Positions 1-8,296 of a stretch of 64,000 nucleotides of DNA are shown here, in pieces. The first letter of the stretch is position 1; each line of letters opens with the position of its first letter. The notes beneath the pieces are model-generated. The model had not been told where the DNA came from. It did not search any database and saw only the letters and a program-made list of their open reading frames with translations. The stretch spans positions 434,001 through 498,000 of the forward strand of contig NZ_OX419519.1 of assembly GCF_948472415.1 (NCBI RefSeq), read 5' to 3'. This DNA is from Kitasatospora fiedleri. GTDB lineage: Bacteria > Actinomycetota > Actinomycetes > Streptomycetales > Streptomycetaceae. Both the position numbers and the translations under genes were made by a program.

Positions 1-224
1 CAGTACCCGGCGGCGGCGGCGCGCAGCGCGGGGCTGCCCGCCACCGGGCCGTAGGTCGCCTCGCCGACGGCGGCGGCCAGCCGCTCCCGCAGTTCGGGGA
101 GGACGGGCAGGCCGATCTCCCCGCTGGCCATCATCAGGACCTGCTCGCCGGCGGCGCGCCGGCGGGCGAGTGCCTCGTCGGCGGCCAGCGTCGCCGACAG
201 GGTCACCGGGGCGGGCTCGGTCAT
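1..224 (-). CDS. PLP-dependent aminotransferase, N-terminal part (cut by window edge)
   Basis: Reading leftwards from the ATG at 222-224, about 74 codons are open to the window edge. The translation (MTEPAPVTLSATLAADEAL..., then SGEIGLPVLPELRERL and TYGPVAGSPALRAAAA) has the shape of the first 75 residues of fold-type I aspartate-aminotransferase-like enzymes: a start helix, a substrate-loop G-E-x-G/L-P and the Y-G-P-x-A-G-x-x-A-L-R motif. The catalytic lysine lies outside the window. The gene follows the AMP-ligase gene by 189 bases in the same direction. It probably belongs to the carrier-protein operon, where an aminotransferase could convert a carrier-bound semialdehyde to an amine; that role is inferred from context. 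Confidence 0.75.
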   Translation of the reverse strand, partial: MTEPAPVTLSATLAADEALARRRAAGEQVLMMASGEIGLPVLPELRERLAAAVGEATYGPVAGSPALRAAAAGY

Positions 225-413
225 GGGCGGACTCCACGGGTCGGTTCGGGTCGGACGGGAGGGCGGCCGGCGGGCCGGACGGGGACGCCGCCCGCCGTGG
301 CCCCGCCGCGCCCCGGCCCCGCAGGCCCCGAAGGTCCCGAAGACCTCGCGGAGCCCGCGAGCCCGGCAGGTCCCGGGGGCCCCGCCGGGGCGGGGCGCCC
401 GGCGGGAGCGGGG

Positions 414-2093
414 TCACTGCCCGCCATGGCTGCGGCGCAGTTCGGCCTTGCGGACCTTGCCGGTGAGCGTCTTGGGCAGGGCGTCGACCAGCACCAGGCG
501 GTCGGGGAGGAAGCGCTCCTCCTGACCGGCCGCGCGCAGGTGGGCCAGGATGCCGTCCAGGTCGGGGCGGGCGGGTCCGCTGGGCACGACGACGGCGAGG
601 ATCGGGTCGTCGGGGCGGCCGGTGGTGCCGACCAGGGCGGTCTCGGCGACGTCGGGGTGGCGGGAGACGATCGCCTCCAGTTCCGTGGTCGGGACGACCG
701 CGCCGTCCCGGAGCAGGGCGTCCCGGGCCCGGCCGAGGATCCGGATGCCGCCCCGGCCGTCGGTGCGGGCGAGGTCGCCGGTGTCGAACCAGCCGTCGGC
801 GTCGAGTTCGGCGGCGAAGGCGTCCGCGCGCCGGTGGTAGCCGAGCGCGCGGGCCGCGCCGCGCACCCGCAGCCGGCCGACGTCGGCCCGGGTGCCGGGG
901 CGGTCGGGGTCGTCCACGCGCAGTTCCATCGCGTCGATCGGTCCGCCGTTGCTGTACGCGGCCCGGTCCGCGTCGTAGTCGAGCCGGGTGATGGTGACCG
1001 GCCCGAACTCGGACATCCCCCACACCGAGTAGGTGCGGGCGCCGAGCGTCTCGCGGACGTCGTCGACCAGGTCCTGGAGGACGGGCGCGGAGCCGGTGAT
1101 GGCGTGCCGCAGGGTGGAGACGTCGCGCGGTTCGGCCCGCTGGGCGCGGATGACGTCGGCGAAGGTGCTCGGCGGGCCGTAGATCAGCGTGGCGCCGTAC
1201 CGTTCGACCAGGTCGAGCAGGACGTCGTTGCGCCGGAGGTCCTGGAAGGCGACGGTGCCGCCGACCATGACGCCGGTCAGCACGCCCTGGCCGAAGCCGG
1301 AGTAGTGCACCAGCGGGGTGGTGACGGCCGCGACCAGGCTGTCGTCGAGCAGGAAGGTGTCGGCGTAGCCGCGGACCGCCGCGTGGACGGTGTTCTGGCT
1401 GTGCAGGACGCCCTTGGGCAGGCCGGTGGTGCCGGAGGTGAACAGCACCACGAACGGTTCGTCGGGGGTGAGTTCGAGGCCGTCCAGGTCGCCGGTGCGG
1501 CCCTCCTCCCAGGGGGTGGCGACGAAGTGGTCCTCGAAGGAGAGGGTGCCGGGGCTGCGCCCGCCGACCACCACCACGTGCTCCAGCGGCAGGTCGGCCT
1601 TGAGGGCGGCGAGGTGCGCGGCCAGCGGGTAGCCGTTCCACTCCGGGACGGTGACGCAGACCCGGGCGCCGGTCAGTTCGAGCCGGTGGCGCAGTTCGTC
1701 CTCCTGGCAGACCGGGTCGATCGGGCAGGTCACCGCGCCGATCCGGATCGCGGCGAACAGCAGCGGCACCGACTCCCACCGGTTGGGGAGCTGGACGGCG
1801 ACGAAGTCGCCGCGCCGGACCCCGAGTTCGAGCAGGGCGACGGCGAACCGGTCGGTCAGCCGGGCGAGTTCGGCGTAGTCGAGGGTGTCGGTGCGCGACT
1901 CCCCGACCCGGCGGGCGGCGATGGCGAGCTTGCGCGGGCGCAGCCGGGCCTGCCGGCGCAGGTCGTCCAGGAAGGTCTCCCGGCGCCACCAGCCGCGCCG
2001 CAGGTACGCGGCGGCGAGTTCGGGGCTCGGTGCGAAGTCCGTCTCCTCCGAAGGGGTGTGACCGGTCGTGACGGTCTCGGCGGCGGCGGTCAT
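414..2093 (-). CDS. AMP-forming acid-CoA ligase (ANL superfamily)
   Basis: About 559 residues, a normal length for an ANL-superfamily adenylating enzyme that activates a carboxylic acid as acyl-AMP and passes it to CoA or another thiol. Visible motifs are the P-loop LFTSGTTGLPKGV, the A5 region YSVWGMSEFGP, the hinge region DGWFDTGDLA and the C-terminal lysine motif LPKTLTGKVRKAEL. The start is the ATG at 2091-2093, which overlaps the stop of the upstream dehydrogenase (ATGA), so the two are translationally coupled; a longer reading frame to 2216 runs into that gene and is not used. As part of the LysW-type operon it may activate a building block or a released product. The substrate cannot be read from sequence. 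Confidence 0.9.
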   Translation of the reverse strand: MTAAAETVTTGHTPSEETDFAPSPELAAAYLRRGWWRRETFLDDLRRQARLRPRKLAIAARRVGESRTDTLDYAELARLTDRFAVALLELGVRRGDFVAVQLPNRWESVPLLFAAIRIGAVTCPIDPVCQEDELRHRLELTGARVCVTVPEWNGYPLAAHLAALKADLPLEHVVVVGGRSPGTLSFEDHFVATPWEEGRTGDLDGLELTPDEPFVVLFTSGTTGLPKGVLHSQNTVHAAVRGYADTFLLDDSLVAAVTTPLVHYSGFGQGVLTGVMVGGTVAFQDLRRNDVLLDLVERYGATLIYGPPSTFADVIRAQRAEPRDVSTLRHAITGSAPVLQDLVDDVRETLGARTYSVWGMSEFGPVTITRLDYDADRAAYSNGGPIDAMELRVDDPDRPGTRADVGRLRVRGAARALGYHRRADAFAAELDADGWFDTGDLARTDGRGGIRILGRARDALLRDGAVVPTTELEAIVSRHPDVAETALVGTTGRPDDPILAVVVPSGPARPDLDGILAHLRAAGQEERFLPDRLVLVDALPKTLTGKVRKAELRRSHGGQ

Positions 2094-3205
2094 CCGCGCT
2101 CCTTGCGGCGCACGTCGAGCAGCTCGGGCAGCGGGTTGCCGGCCCGGCCGGCGGCGATCTCCAGCAGGTCGCGGGTGTTCTGCCGGACCCGGTCGGCGAC
2201 CCAGTCGAAGACCCACTGCTTGCGGGCCTGCGCGGGCAGGTGGAAGGGGACGACCCGGGTGACGGCGAGGGCGGCCGAGCCGGCGCCGCCGATGTTGGCG
2301 ATCACGCCGGGGACGAGGACGGCGCCGGCGGCGGCGATCTTCTCCTTGGCCTCGGCGGTGGAGGCGAGGTTGGCGCCCTCGACCACCAGGCGGGCCCGCA
2401 GCCGGTGGGCGTTCTCGGCGTTGAGCGCGTACTTCTGGGCGGCGAGGACCAGCAGGTCGGCGTCGACGTCGAGCCAGGCGTCGGGCTCGCCGGAGAGGGT
2501 GACGCCCTGCGGGAGGCGGGTGCGGTCGATCCGGCCGAACTCGTCGGTGATGTCGATCAGGTCGGCGACCGGCAGCCGGTCGGCGCTGATGGTGCCGCCG
2601 ATGTCGGCGACGCCGACGATCAGGTGGCCGCGGTCCTCCAGGAACTGGGCGACCGCGCGGCCCACCGCGCCGAAGCCCTGGACCACCACCCGGGCCGGGC
2701 CGGTGCGGCCGTTGGCCTCCAGGGCGGTGACGGCGGCGACGCCGACGCCGTGGCCGGTGCAGTCGATCAGCGGCTCGTAGTAGGTGCGCCAGTCGATCGG
2801 CATGTCGGGGGCGCCGAGCCGGTAGCGCGGGTCGTACCCGGCCTCCTCGAAGAACACCGCCCGGTCGGCGGGGGTGACGCCCATGTCGATGCCGAGGTGG
2901 ATGCCGCCGTGCAGCAGCGGCTTGACGGTGCGTCCGAAGGTGCGGAAGGTCTGCTCGCGGTTGCTGCCGTCGGAGACGATGCCGGCCTTGGCGCCGCCGA
3001 TCCGCAGCCCGGCCAGGGTGAACTTCTCGGTCATGTCGCGGGCCAGTCCGGCGACCTCCTCCTCGGTGACGCCGGGGGTCATCCGGGTGCCGCCCATGGC
3101 GAGGCCGTCGACCAGGGAGTCGACCACCACCCAGCCCTTGAGGGTGCCGCCGCTGCCGTTGAGGTGGGTGGTGAAGGCGGGCGGCTGCGGGTCTGTCGAA
3201 GTCAT
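2090..3205 (-). CDS. Glu/Leu/Phe/Val-type amino acid dehydrogenase
   Basis: A 371-residue member of the ELFV dehydrogenase family, which oxidatively deaminates amino acids or reductively aminates 2-oxo acids with NAD(P). The N-terminal catalytic half has LRIGGAKAGIV with the substrate lysine near residue 70 and GGIHLGIDMGV. The C-terminal Rossmann half has VVVQGFGAVGRAVAQFL and EGANLASTAEAKEKI. It lies between the amidotransferase and the AMP ligase, overlapping the latter by four bases. In this operon it could supply glutamate for the carrier pathway or act on the pathway's own amino or oxo acid; the sequence does not decide. Confidence 0.9.
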   Translation of the reverse strand: MTSTDPQPPAFTTHLNGSGGTLKGWVVVDSLVDGLAMGGTRMTPGVTEEEVAGLARDMTEKFTLAGLRIGGAKAGIVSDGSNREQTFRTFGRTVKPLLHGGIHLGIDMGVTPADRAVFFEEAGYDPRYRLGAPDMPIDWRTYYEPLIDCTGHGVGVAAVTALEANGRTGPARVVVQGFGAVGRAVAQFLEDRGHLIVGVADIGGTISADRLPVADLIDITDEFGRIDRTRLPQGVTLSGEPDAWLDVDADLLVLAAQKYALNAENAHRLRARLVVEGANLASTAEAKEKIAAAGAVLVPGVIANIGGAGSAALAVTRVVPFHLPAQARKQWVFDWVADRVRQNTRDLLEIAAGRAGNPLPELLDVRRKERG

Positions 3206-3269
3206 TGCGGGGTCCTCCAGTACACGGACGGTTCGGGGTCGTGTGCCGCCTCGGCGGGCCGGACGGGGG

Positions 3270-3833
3270 TCACTGGTAGAGCTGGGCGAAGCCGCGCAGG
3301 ATCTCCCGGCCGTCGCTGCGGAACTCCAGGTGGGCCTGGGAGCCGAGGATGCGGCCGTCGTCGGAGCGGATGAACTCCACCGGCGCGTGCTCGGAGCGGC
3401 CGATCGAGCGGAAGCCCGCGGGCGCCTCCTGGAGGTAGAGGGTGTGCCGGTGGAAGACCGTCACCTCCGGGCCGACGTGCGCGAAGAGCGGTTCCTCCTT
3501 GTCGACCTGCGCCCGGTGGCCGCCGACCCGCTGCGGGCCCTCGGCGAGCCGGCCGCCGGCCGCGACGGCGATGACCTGCATGCCGCCGCAGATCCCGAAG
3601 ACCGGGACGTCCGCCTCGTTGACCAGGTCGATCAGCGGCTTGTAGAACTCGCCGTCGTAGGCGCGGACCTTGGTGCCGCTGAGCACGATCGCCTGGTAGC
3701 GGCCGTCCAGCCGGGCGGGGAGCTCGGCGGCGGCGGCCACCTCGGTCTCCGAGCCGAGCTCCTCGAAGCGGCTGCGGAGCTGTTTCAGGGACAGCGTCCC
3801 GTTGTTGACGACCAGCACTCGGGATTTCGCCAC
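3270..3833 (-). CDS. Class I glutamine amidotransferase-like protein
   Basis: A stand-alone 187-residue class I (triad) glutaminase domain. The nucleophile elbow FGICGGMQ puts the catalytic Cys near residue 82, and the C-terminal QAHLEF supplies the His and Glu. Such domains release ammonia from glutamine for a partner enzyme; no fused synthetase domain is present. The gene sits 19 bases after lysZ in the carrier-protein operon. Amidotransferase homologues are, to my memory, also found in actinomycete amino-group-carrier secondary-metabolite clusters. It could feed ammonia to an amidation step, or hydrolyse a glutamine-like amide, which is interesting given the C-terminal Gln of the LysW-like protein here. 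The substrate is not known. Confidence 0.85.
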   Translation of the reverse strand: MAKSRVLVVNNGTLSLKQLRSRFEELGSETEVAAAAELPARLDGRYQAIVLSGTKVRAYDGEFYKPLIDLVNEADVPVFGICGGMQVIAVAAGGRLAEGPQRVGGHRAQVDKEEPLFAHVGPEVTVFHRHTLYLQEAPAGFRSIGRSEHAPVEFIRSDDGRILGSQAHLEFRSDGREILRGFAQLYQ

Positions 3834-3852
3834 GTGCGGTGCTCCTCGCTGC

Positions 3853-4656
3853 TCAGGTTCGGGTGATGACGGTGCCGGTGCGTTCGGCGACCAGCTCGGT
3901 GACGGGGGCGCTGCCGATGACGACGCGCTCCACGCCGCCGTCCAGGGCCTCGCCGGCGGCCCGCAGCTTCTTGCGCATACCGCCGGTGGCGCCCTTGTCG
4001 CGGAACTTCGCGGCGGCCTCGGCGGTGATCCGGCGCACCGGCCGGTCGTCGATCAGCAGGTGGGCGACGTCGGTGACGAGCACCAGCTGCCCGGCCCCGA
4101 TGCCCCCGGCGACGGCGGCGGCGGCCCGGTCGGCGTCGGTGTTGACCTCCTGGCCGGCGGTGTTGCGGGCCAGCGGGGTGACCAGGTGGACGTGGCCGGG
4201 GCGCACCGCCTTGAGCGGGGCCGGGTCGACGCCGGTGATCGGGCCGACCAGGTTCTCCAGCTCGACGAGCTGCTTGTCCTTCCACCACCAGCGCTCGCCC
4301 TCGCCGGCGGTGACCAGGCCGTCGCTGCCGAGCAGCCGCTCGCCGGTGACGCCGCGCCGCTCCAGCCGGGCCAGGACGTCCGCGGCGAGTTCGGCGCTGA
4401 CCTGCTTGATGTCCCCGATCACCTCGGGCGTGGTCCAGCGGCTCTGGTTGCCGTACCGGTCGCGCAGGATCGCGGACGGGTCGCGGTAGCGGGCGCCGAG
4501 GTTCTTCAGCGGCTTGGACCAGCCGTGCACCAGGACCAGCGGCCGCTGCCGGGCGTACGCGGCGAGGTCGTCCCACCAGGCGTCGGCCAGGTCGTCGACG
4601 GTGCTGCCGCCGAGCTTGACCACGGTGGGGGTGGACTCGGGTGTCGTCGCGCTCAT
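3853..4656 (-). CDS. lysZ: LysZ-like kinase of carrier-bound amino acid (amino acid kinase family)
   Basis: A 267-residue protein related to acetylglutamate kinase and to [LysW]-aminoadipate/glutamate kinase, which phosphorylates the side-chain carboxylate of the amino acid held on the carrier. Visible are the N-terminal VVKLGGSTVDD, LVLVHGWSKPLKNLG, KDKQLVELENLVGPITGVD, the NTDADRAAAAVAGGIGA block and TGGMRKKLRAAGEAL. The start at 4654-4656 overlaps the lysY stop (ATGA). Its assignment to the LysZ branch rather than ArgB rests on the adjoining lysX, lysW and lysY. ArgB-type N-acetylglutamate chemistry would need acetyl-transfer genes, which are not seen here. Confidence 0.88.
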   Translation of the reverse strand: MSATTPESTPTVVKLGGSTVDDLADAWWDDLAAYARQRPLVLVHGWSKPLKNLGARYRDPSAILRDRYGNQSRWTTPEVIGDIKQVSAELAADVLARLERRGVTGERLLGSDGLVTAGEGERWWWKDKQLVELENLVGPITGVDPAPLKAVRPGHVHLVTPLARNTAGQEVNTDADRAAAAVAGGIGAGQLVLVTDVAHLLIDDRPVRRITAEAAAKFRDKGATGGMRKKLRAAGEALDGGVERVVIGSAPVTELVAERTGTVITRT

Positions 4657-5706
4657 GCGGGCATCACCGGCTGCATGGTCAGGCCGGTCTGGACCGGCAG
4701 GCCGAATCGGATGTTGGTCACCTGGATCGCCTGGCCGGCCGCGCCCTTGACCATGTTGTCCAGGGCGGCCAGCACGACGATCCGCCCACCCTCCTCGTCG
4801 TGCAGGGCGGTCACGTCGCAGTAGTTGGAGCCGAGCACGGCCTGCGGGTCGGGCACCGGGATCAGCGTCTCGTTGGAGCGGCGCACCCGGACGAACGGGT
4901 GGTCCTTGTAGAACCGCAGGTAGGCGCGTTGCAGGGTGCGCGCGTCCACCGGGTCGTCGGTGAACACGTAGCTGCTGGCCATCAGTCCGCGCACGTGCGA
5001 GACCCCGTACGCCGACATGCTGAGCGATTCGACGCCGCCCGGCTTGCCGCGGTCCAGGAAGTCCTTGACCTCCGCGGCGTGCCGGTGCCCGGACGGGGCG
5101 TAGGGGGCGATGGCGCCGTTGCGCAGCGGGTGCAGGTTGGCGGTGCGCAGTTCGAGGCCGCCGCCGCTGGAGCCGGTCTTGCCGTCCACCACCACGGTCT
5201 TCAGGTTGAGGCCGAGGGAGAGCACCAGCGGGGCGAGCCCGAGGGTGATCGCGGTGGCGAAGCAGCCGGGCAGCGAGATCAGCGCGGCCCCGACGAGCTG
5301 GTCGCCGACCAGCTCGGGACGCCGTAGACGAAGCGGTCGGCCAGGTCGTCCGTCCGCGGCACCTTGGGGTACCAGCGCCGGTGCAGCTCGGGGTCGCGGA
5401 TTCGGAAGGCGCCGCTGAGGTCGACCACGCAGGGCACCTGGTCGGCCAGTCGGGCGGCGAGCGCCGCCGAGGCGGGCGCGGGGTGGCCAGGAAGACCACG
5501 TCGCAGCGGTCGGCCAGGCTGTCCGGGAGCGCCTCGATGGTCAGGCCGAGGTCGAGGCGCAGCCCGGGGTGCAGCTCGGACGGGCGCCGGCCGGCGCTGG
5601 AGGAGCCGCCGAGGAAGGTCAGTTCCAGTTCGGGGTGCTGGAGCACCAGTCTGATCAGTTCGCCGCCGGCCAGCCCGGAGGCCCCGACGATGCCGACCCG
5701 GATCAT
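4653..5706 (-). CDS. lysY: LysY-like reductase of carrier-bound acyl phosphate (two frameshifts in the given sequence)
   Basis: Homologous to N-acetyl-glutamyl-phosphate reductase (ArgC) and LysY, which reduce an acyl phosphate to a semialdehyde with NADPH. The N-terminal Rossmann motif is GIVGASGLAGGELIRL, the catalytic Cys is in SLPGCFATAITLG, and a full C-terminal domain follows (GSNYCDVTAL..., ending LTMQPVMPA). The frame breaks near 5480 (after VVFLATP) and near 5316 (after FVYGVP). Restoring one G at each point, CCCCG(G)CG and CCCG(G)AG on the coding strand, gives one continuous protein of normal length. The breaks are therefore likely sequence errors. The start overlaps the lysX stop and the end overlaps the lysZ start. 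Confidence 0.85.
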
Positions 5707-6554
5707 CCGGTCTCCTCCTGGACGTAGCGGGCGACGGCGGCGGCGATGTCCACCCCGGTGGCCGAGGCGACCGCCCGGAAGGCCGGGGCGTGGTTGACCT
5801 CGTTGACGACGTAGCCGTTCGGGGTGGCGAACAGGTCGATGCCGTAGATGCCGGGGCCGAGCACGTCCAGCACCCCGTCGACGGTCTTGCGGACCTCGGG
5901 GTCCGGGTCGACGGCCCGGTTGCGGTTGCCGAGCGCCGCGTTGCTGCGCCAGTCGGTGCCGGCGCTGCGGAACTCGGCGATGGCCACGGTCTCGCGGCCG
6001 ACGGTGAAGCAGCGCAGCGAGGTGCCGGAGGCCAGGTAGGGCTCGACCAGGCCGGCCTGTTCGAAGCCGTGCCCGAGATCCTCGACGTAGTCGTAGACGG
6101 ACTGCGCGCTGTCGGCGTCGCGCAGCAGGGTGACCCGCTTGCCCATGCCGCCGAAGACCGGCTTGAGCACCACGGGCGGCGGGAGTTCGGTCAGCGCCTT
6201 CTCGAAGTCGCGCCGGGAGAGGACCAGGCGGAAGTCGGGCACCGGCACGCCCGCGGCCCGCAGTTGGGCGCGCAGGGTGAGCTTGTTCTCGCAGGCGTGG
6301 ATGGCCGGGGCGGTGTTCAGGGTGCGGATGCGGGCCGCTTCGGTGAGGGTGGCGATCAGGCCGCCCCGGGTGTAGCTGCGGCTGCGGACCAGGACGGCGG
6401 CGTGCTCGCGCAGCGAGGCCGCGTCGCGGTCCCCCAGGGCCAGCGACTCGTCGTTGACCCATTCGATGCGCAGGCCGAGGCCCGCGGCGGTGTCGATCAG
6501 TCGGCGTTCTTCCCAGCCGACCCGGTCGGCGATGAGGGCGACGGTGCGTGTCAT
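5703..6554 (-). CDS. lysX: LysX-like ATP-grasp ligase attaching an amino acid to the LysW-type carrier
   Basis: A 283-residue RimK/LysX-type ATP-grasp ligase. In the known pathway LysX joins the alpha-amino group of aminoadipate (or glutamate, in ArgX) to the side-chain carboxylate of the carrier's C-terminal Glu. Visible are the N-terminal domain (VALIADRVGWEERRL), VVLKPVFGGMGKRV, the EPYL and ETVAIAEFRS strands, NAALGNRNRAV and the Mg-binding end GIDLFATPNGYVVNEVNHAPAF. The length is typical. It begins only four bases after the carrier gene and overlaps lysY. The substrate, aminoadipate-, glutamate- or other-sized, cannot be assigned from motifs alone. Confidence 0.9.
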   Translation of the reverse strand: MTRTVALIADRVGWEERRLIDTAAGLGLRIEWVNDESLALGDRDAASLREHAAVLVRSRSYTRGGLIATLTEAARIRTLNTAPAIHACENKLTLRAQLRAAGVPVPDFRLVLSRRDFEKALTELPPPVVLKPVFGGMGKRVTLLRDADSAQSVYDYVEDLGHGFEQAGLVEPYLASGTSLRCFTVGRETVAIAEFRSAGTDWRSNAALGNRNRAVDPDPEVRKTVDGVLDVLGPGIYGIDLFATPNGYVVNEVNHAPAFRAVASATGVDIAAAVARYVQEETG

Positions 6555-6558
6555 CGGC

Positions 6559-6744
6559 TCACTGGCCCCAGTCGCGCAGCTGGACCTCGACGGCCTGCAG
6601 GCTCAGCCGGCCGTCCTCGATGTCCTCCACCCGCAGGGTCAGCAGGCACTCGGGGCAGGCGATGGTCTCGCCCTGCACCAGCGGCGGGGTGGTGAGGTCG
6701 GTCTCGCACTCGGGGCACAGGCCGGTGAGCGTGGCTACAGACAT
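6559..6744 (-). CDS. lysW: LysW-type amino-group carrier protein with C-terminal Gln
   Basis: A 61-residue acidic protein with two CPEC knuckles (Cys10, 13, 30, 33) that should bind zinc, followed by a short beta fold and the tail QLRDWGQ. This is the LysW/AmCP family, whose members hold a substrate by an isopeptide bond between its amino group and the gamma-carboxylate of a C-terminal Glu, normally in EDWGE. Here the last codon is CAG (6562-6564), so the carrier ends in Gln, not Glu. If real, an amide would block ordinary LysX chemistry unless the Gln is first deamidated or a different linkage is used. The cognate lysX follows by four bases. Confidence 0.9.
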   Translation of the reverse strand: MSVATLTGLCPECETDLTTPPLVQGETIACPECLLTLRVEDIEDGRLSLQAVEVQLRDWGQ

Positions 6745-6835
6745 GGTGTTCTCCGTGATCGGTTCGGGTCGGTGGACCGGAAGCGGGGTGGGAAGGGGAC
6801 AGGGGTCAGGGGACAGGGGAAAGCGGCGGGGCGGC

Positions 6836-7987
6836 TCAGGCGGCCTGGTACCGGTCGGCCGCGGCGCGGATCGCGTCCCGGTCGAGCAGTTCCTCGCCGT
6901 GCGCCTGGCGCTCGGTGAGCCAGGTGGTGAAGGCCGCCAGGTCGAGGGAGTCGGCGGTGTCGCCGAGCGCCCAGCGGACGAGCGGGGTGGTGAGCCGGGT
7001 GCGCACCCGCAGTCCGCGGGCGTTGCCCACCACCTCGGGCGGGAGCGTCTCGTACGCCTCGGGGTGGGTCAGCTGGCCGGGCAGCTCGTACGCGAACGCG
7101 TGCGGGGCGGTCGGGCCGGACTGGAAGGCGTGGCCGAGCCGGGCGCCGCGCAGGGCGGCGTTGGTCAGCTCGGTGAGGTGGCTGAGGTCGAAGCGGGTGT
7201 CGCCGTACACCACCCGCAGCGAGGTGAGCAGTTCGGCGAGCGGGGCGTTGCCGCCGCGTTCGCCGATGCCGCCGGCCGTGGCGGAGATCCAGCGCGCGCC
7301 GGCCCGGTAGGCGGCGAGCGAGTTGGCGACTGCCATGCCCAGCATGTTGTGCGAGTGGATCTCGATCTCGGAGCCGTCGATCGCGGTGATCTCCCCGATC
7401 ACCGACTCCATCTGCCAGGGCGACAGGCAGGCGACCGTCTCGGCGAGCCGGAACCGGTCGGCGCCCGCCTCGAAGCCGGCCGTGACGTAGGGGACCAGGC
7501 GCTCCTTGGGGGTGCGCGCGCCGTCCTCGCCGCTGAAGGTGACGTGGAAGCCGCGGTCCTTGGCCTCCTCGATGGCGGTGCGGGCCAGCGAGATCAGGTA
7601 CTTGGTGCTGGGCGAGGCCAGCTTGAGCCGGGCGTGCTCCTCGGAGGTCGGGATCGAGAACATCACCGACCGCACGCCGAGCCGCAGCGCCTCGTCCAGC
7701 GCCTTCACCACCTGCTGGCGGTCACGGACCATGACCAGGGTCAGGCTGCGCTCGGGCCCGACCGCCTCGTGGGCGGCCAGGACGAGGTCCGCGTCGCCGG
7801 AGTTCGGGCCGGACACCATGCCGACCTCGACCAGCTCCACGCCGGTCCTCACCAGCAGGTCCGCGATGGTGGCGGCGTCCTTGGCGTCGAACTCGACGCC
7901 GGCCATGTGGGCCGAGTCGCGCAGGGTGGCGTCGGATATCCGGGGGAGTTCTCCCGGGGGTATTTCGACGTTCTCCGGAGGTGCCAT
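6836..7987 (-). CDS. DRE-TIM metallolyase (homocitrate-synthase/HMGL-like)
   Basis: A 383-residue TIM-barrel Claisen/aldol enzyme. Family marks are the first-strand SDATLRDSAHM (in place of DxTLRDG), the metal-binding EIHSHNMLGMAVANSLAAYRAGA with its HxH pair, and GGIGERGGNAPLAELL. The last motif is typical of homocitrate and isopropylmalate synthases, whereas the first resembles oxovalerate aldolases. No C-terminal regulatory domain like LeuA's is present. The start is the ATG at 7985-7987, eight bases after GAGGAG; the GTG at 7994-7996 overlaps that ribosome site. It is the first gene of the operon and probably makes the carbon chain used on LysW. Homoaconitase and homoisocitrate dehydrogenase are not seen in the window. 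Confidence 0.85.
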   Translation of the reverse strand: MAPPENVEIPPGELPRISDATLRDSAHMAGVEFDAKDAATIADLLVRTGVELVEVGMVSGPNSGDADLVLAAHEAVGPERSLTLVMVRDRQQVVKALDEALRLGVRSVMFSIPTSEEHARLKLASPSTKYLISLARTAIEEAKDRGFHVTFSGEDGARTPKERLVPYVTAGFEAGADRFRLAETVACLSPWQMESVIGEITAIDGSEIEIHSHNMLGMAVANSLAAYRAGARWISATAGGIGERGGNAPLAELLTSLRVVYGDTRFDLSHLTELTNAALRGARLGHAFQSGPTAPHAFAYELPGQLTHPEAYETLPPEVVGNARGLRVRTRLTTPLVRWALGDTADSLDLAAFTTWLTERQAHGEELLDRDAIRAAADRYQAA

Positions 7988-8296
7988 TGCATTCACTCCT
8001 CATTGACCGTCATGAATCGTACGGAATCAGTGCGACGCGGTGCGGTGAAGCCGGGGTCAAGCCTCGCCGCTCGCCCGATCCTGGGTCAAGATCCGCCGTG
8101 TCAGAGCTGTGTCAATATTCCTCAGGCGAATGTCAGGCCGATGTCAGGGCCGCAGAATCCGCCGGACCGGGCGGCGTGTTCCCGCTCACGCCGGGAAGCG
8201 GTGCGTCCGCCGGGATTCCGGGATAGAGTTCCCGGAGCCCGGCGGCCGGCCCGCCGGAATGCGGGAACACTGGGGCACGGGGACGGGGGGAATCGG
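7988..8296. promoter_or_regulatory. Divergent control region of the carrier-protein operon and the YCII-LuxR gene
   Basis: A 309-base gene-free stretch between divergent genes. GGGTCAAG occurs at 8054-8061 and 8093-8100; read on the minus strand these are CTTGACCC boxes that could be -35 elements for the operon. TCA cores at 8112, 8122, 8133 and 8144 form a row spaced 10-11 bases, the last two as TGTCAGG. Direct repeats with one-helical-turn spacing are the usual target form of OmpR/SARP-type activators. No binding protein can be named from sequence. Confidence 0.5.

Noticed and set aside
297-2780. An 800-codon open frame on the plus strand opposite the AMP ligase and dehydrogenase genes
   Set aside because: It is the antisense shadow of GC-rich genes with clear family motifs; its translation is low-complexity Gly/Val/Asp/Arg.
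1-7987. Primary lysine biosynthesis by the aminoadipate route
   Set aside because: Homoaconitase, homoisocitrate dehydrogenase and LysJ/LysK are not visible, and the carrier, ligase and amidotransferase set fits secondary metabolism better; the left edge is unseen, so this is not final.
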